DNA from: CAWCFV01 sp963794995 | GTDB taxonomy: Bacteria; Actinomycetota; Actinomycetes; JACCUZ01 | DNA length: 64,000 bases | Assembly: GCA_963794995.1 (NCBI GenBank) | Contig: CAWCFV010000002.1 | Location: 1,302,001 to 1,366,000, forward strand | Reading direction: 5' to 3' | Part shown: piece by piece, positions 62,787 to 64,000 of the stretch | Numbering within the stretch: position 1 is the stretch's first letter | Layout: each line of letters starts with the position of its first letter | Program-made: the position numbers and the translations under genes | Notes under the pieces: generated by a model | The model's input: only the letters and a program-made list of their open reading frames with translations | Told to the model about the DNA's origin: nothing | Databases searched by the model: none

Positions 62787-64000
<1,214 letters not shown>

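Overview
The window is chromosomal DNA of a high-GC actinobacterium. G/C-rich third codon positions, GTG and TTG starts, the AccA3/AccD/AccE carboxylase set, an LpdA-type quinone reductase and many leaderless promoters point there. The gene content resembles Nocardioidaceae and related Propionibacteriales, but the family assignment is inference. I see no rRNA, tRNA, IS element, prophage or CRISPR array. Coding density is high and most neighbouring genes touch or overlap by 1-8 nt.

Layout. 1-1826 (minus): a SCO7613-like zinc-ribbon membrane protein, cut by the window edge, and two small paralogous membrane proteins. 1872-10595 (minus): acyl-CoA carboxylase beta, a GAF-GGDEF-GAF diguanylate cyclase, an SQR-like flavoprotein, HMG-CoA lyase, enoyl-CoA hydratase, a class III adenylate cyclase, a PH-domain membrane protein and biotin ligase. 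10721-14022 (plus): a secreted glycoside hydrolase and an accD5-accE pair whose junction holds a 50-bp tandem duplication. 14035-15392: a DinB-like protein and a lipoprotein. 15389-25663: a surface-glycan cluster with a GDP-fucose-synthase-like SDR, a GT4 enzyme, a sulfotransferase, a CgeB-like glycosyltransferase, an RgpF-WbsX fusion and a Wzt/Wzm-type exporter.

25904-32142: Maf, a YciI-like protein, AccA3 (biotin carboxylase/BCCP), a glycine-rich membrane protein, a PlsC-like acyltransferase, LpdA and a gamma-glutamylcyclotransferase. 32299-36042: small proteins, purine nucleoside phosphorylase and a phosphosugar mutase. 36058-39963 (minus): a 1301-residue cyclase-cyclase-ATPase-TPR signalling protein. 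40184-46874 (plus): a secreted modular protein of about 2230 residues with delta-60 repeats, S[PM]LRG pentapeptide repeats, a C25 (gingipain-like) peptidase domain and a PxKF C-terminus. 46931-62738: nucleoside salvage and catabolism with deoC, two aldehyde dehydrogenase genes (one half-length), a nucleoside-kinase-like protein, a LysR regulator, adenosine deaminase, thymidine phosphorylase, cytidine deaminase, a BMP-type nucleoside ABC importer and an M20 amidohydrolase. 62787-64000: the C-terminal part of an acyl-CoA mutase large subunit.

Two metabolic themes dominate. Biotin ligase, AccA3, AccD5 and AccE, with the nearby acyl-CoA mutase, form a propionyl-CoA/acyl-CoA carboxylation and rearrangement module. 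The importer, deaminases, phosphorylases, phosphosugar mutase and DeoC form a complete route from imported nucleosides to free bases plus glyceraldehyde-3-phosphate and acetaldehyde, which the aldehyde dehydrogenase can oxidise.

At least six otherwise healthy genes are interrupted by 1-2 nt indels (near 1971, 12436, 13529/13542, 23648, 29630, 41933). I read these mainly as assembly errors, so the affected genes are annotated at their inferred full extent with the break described.
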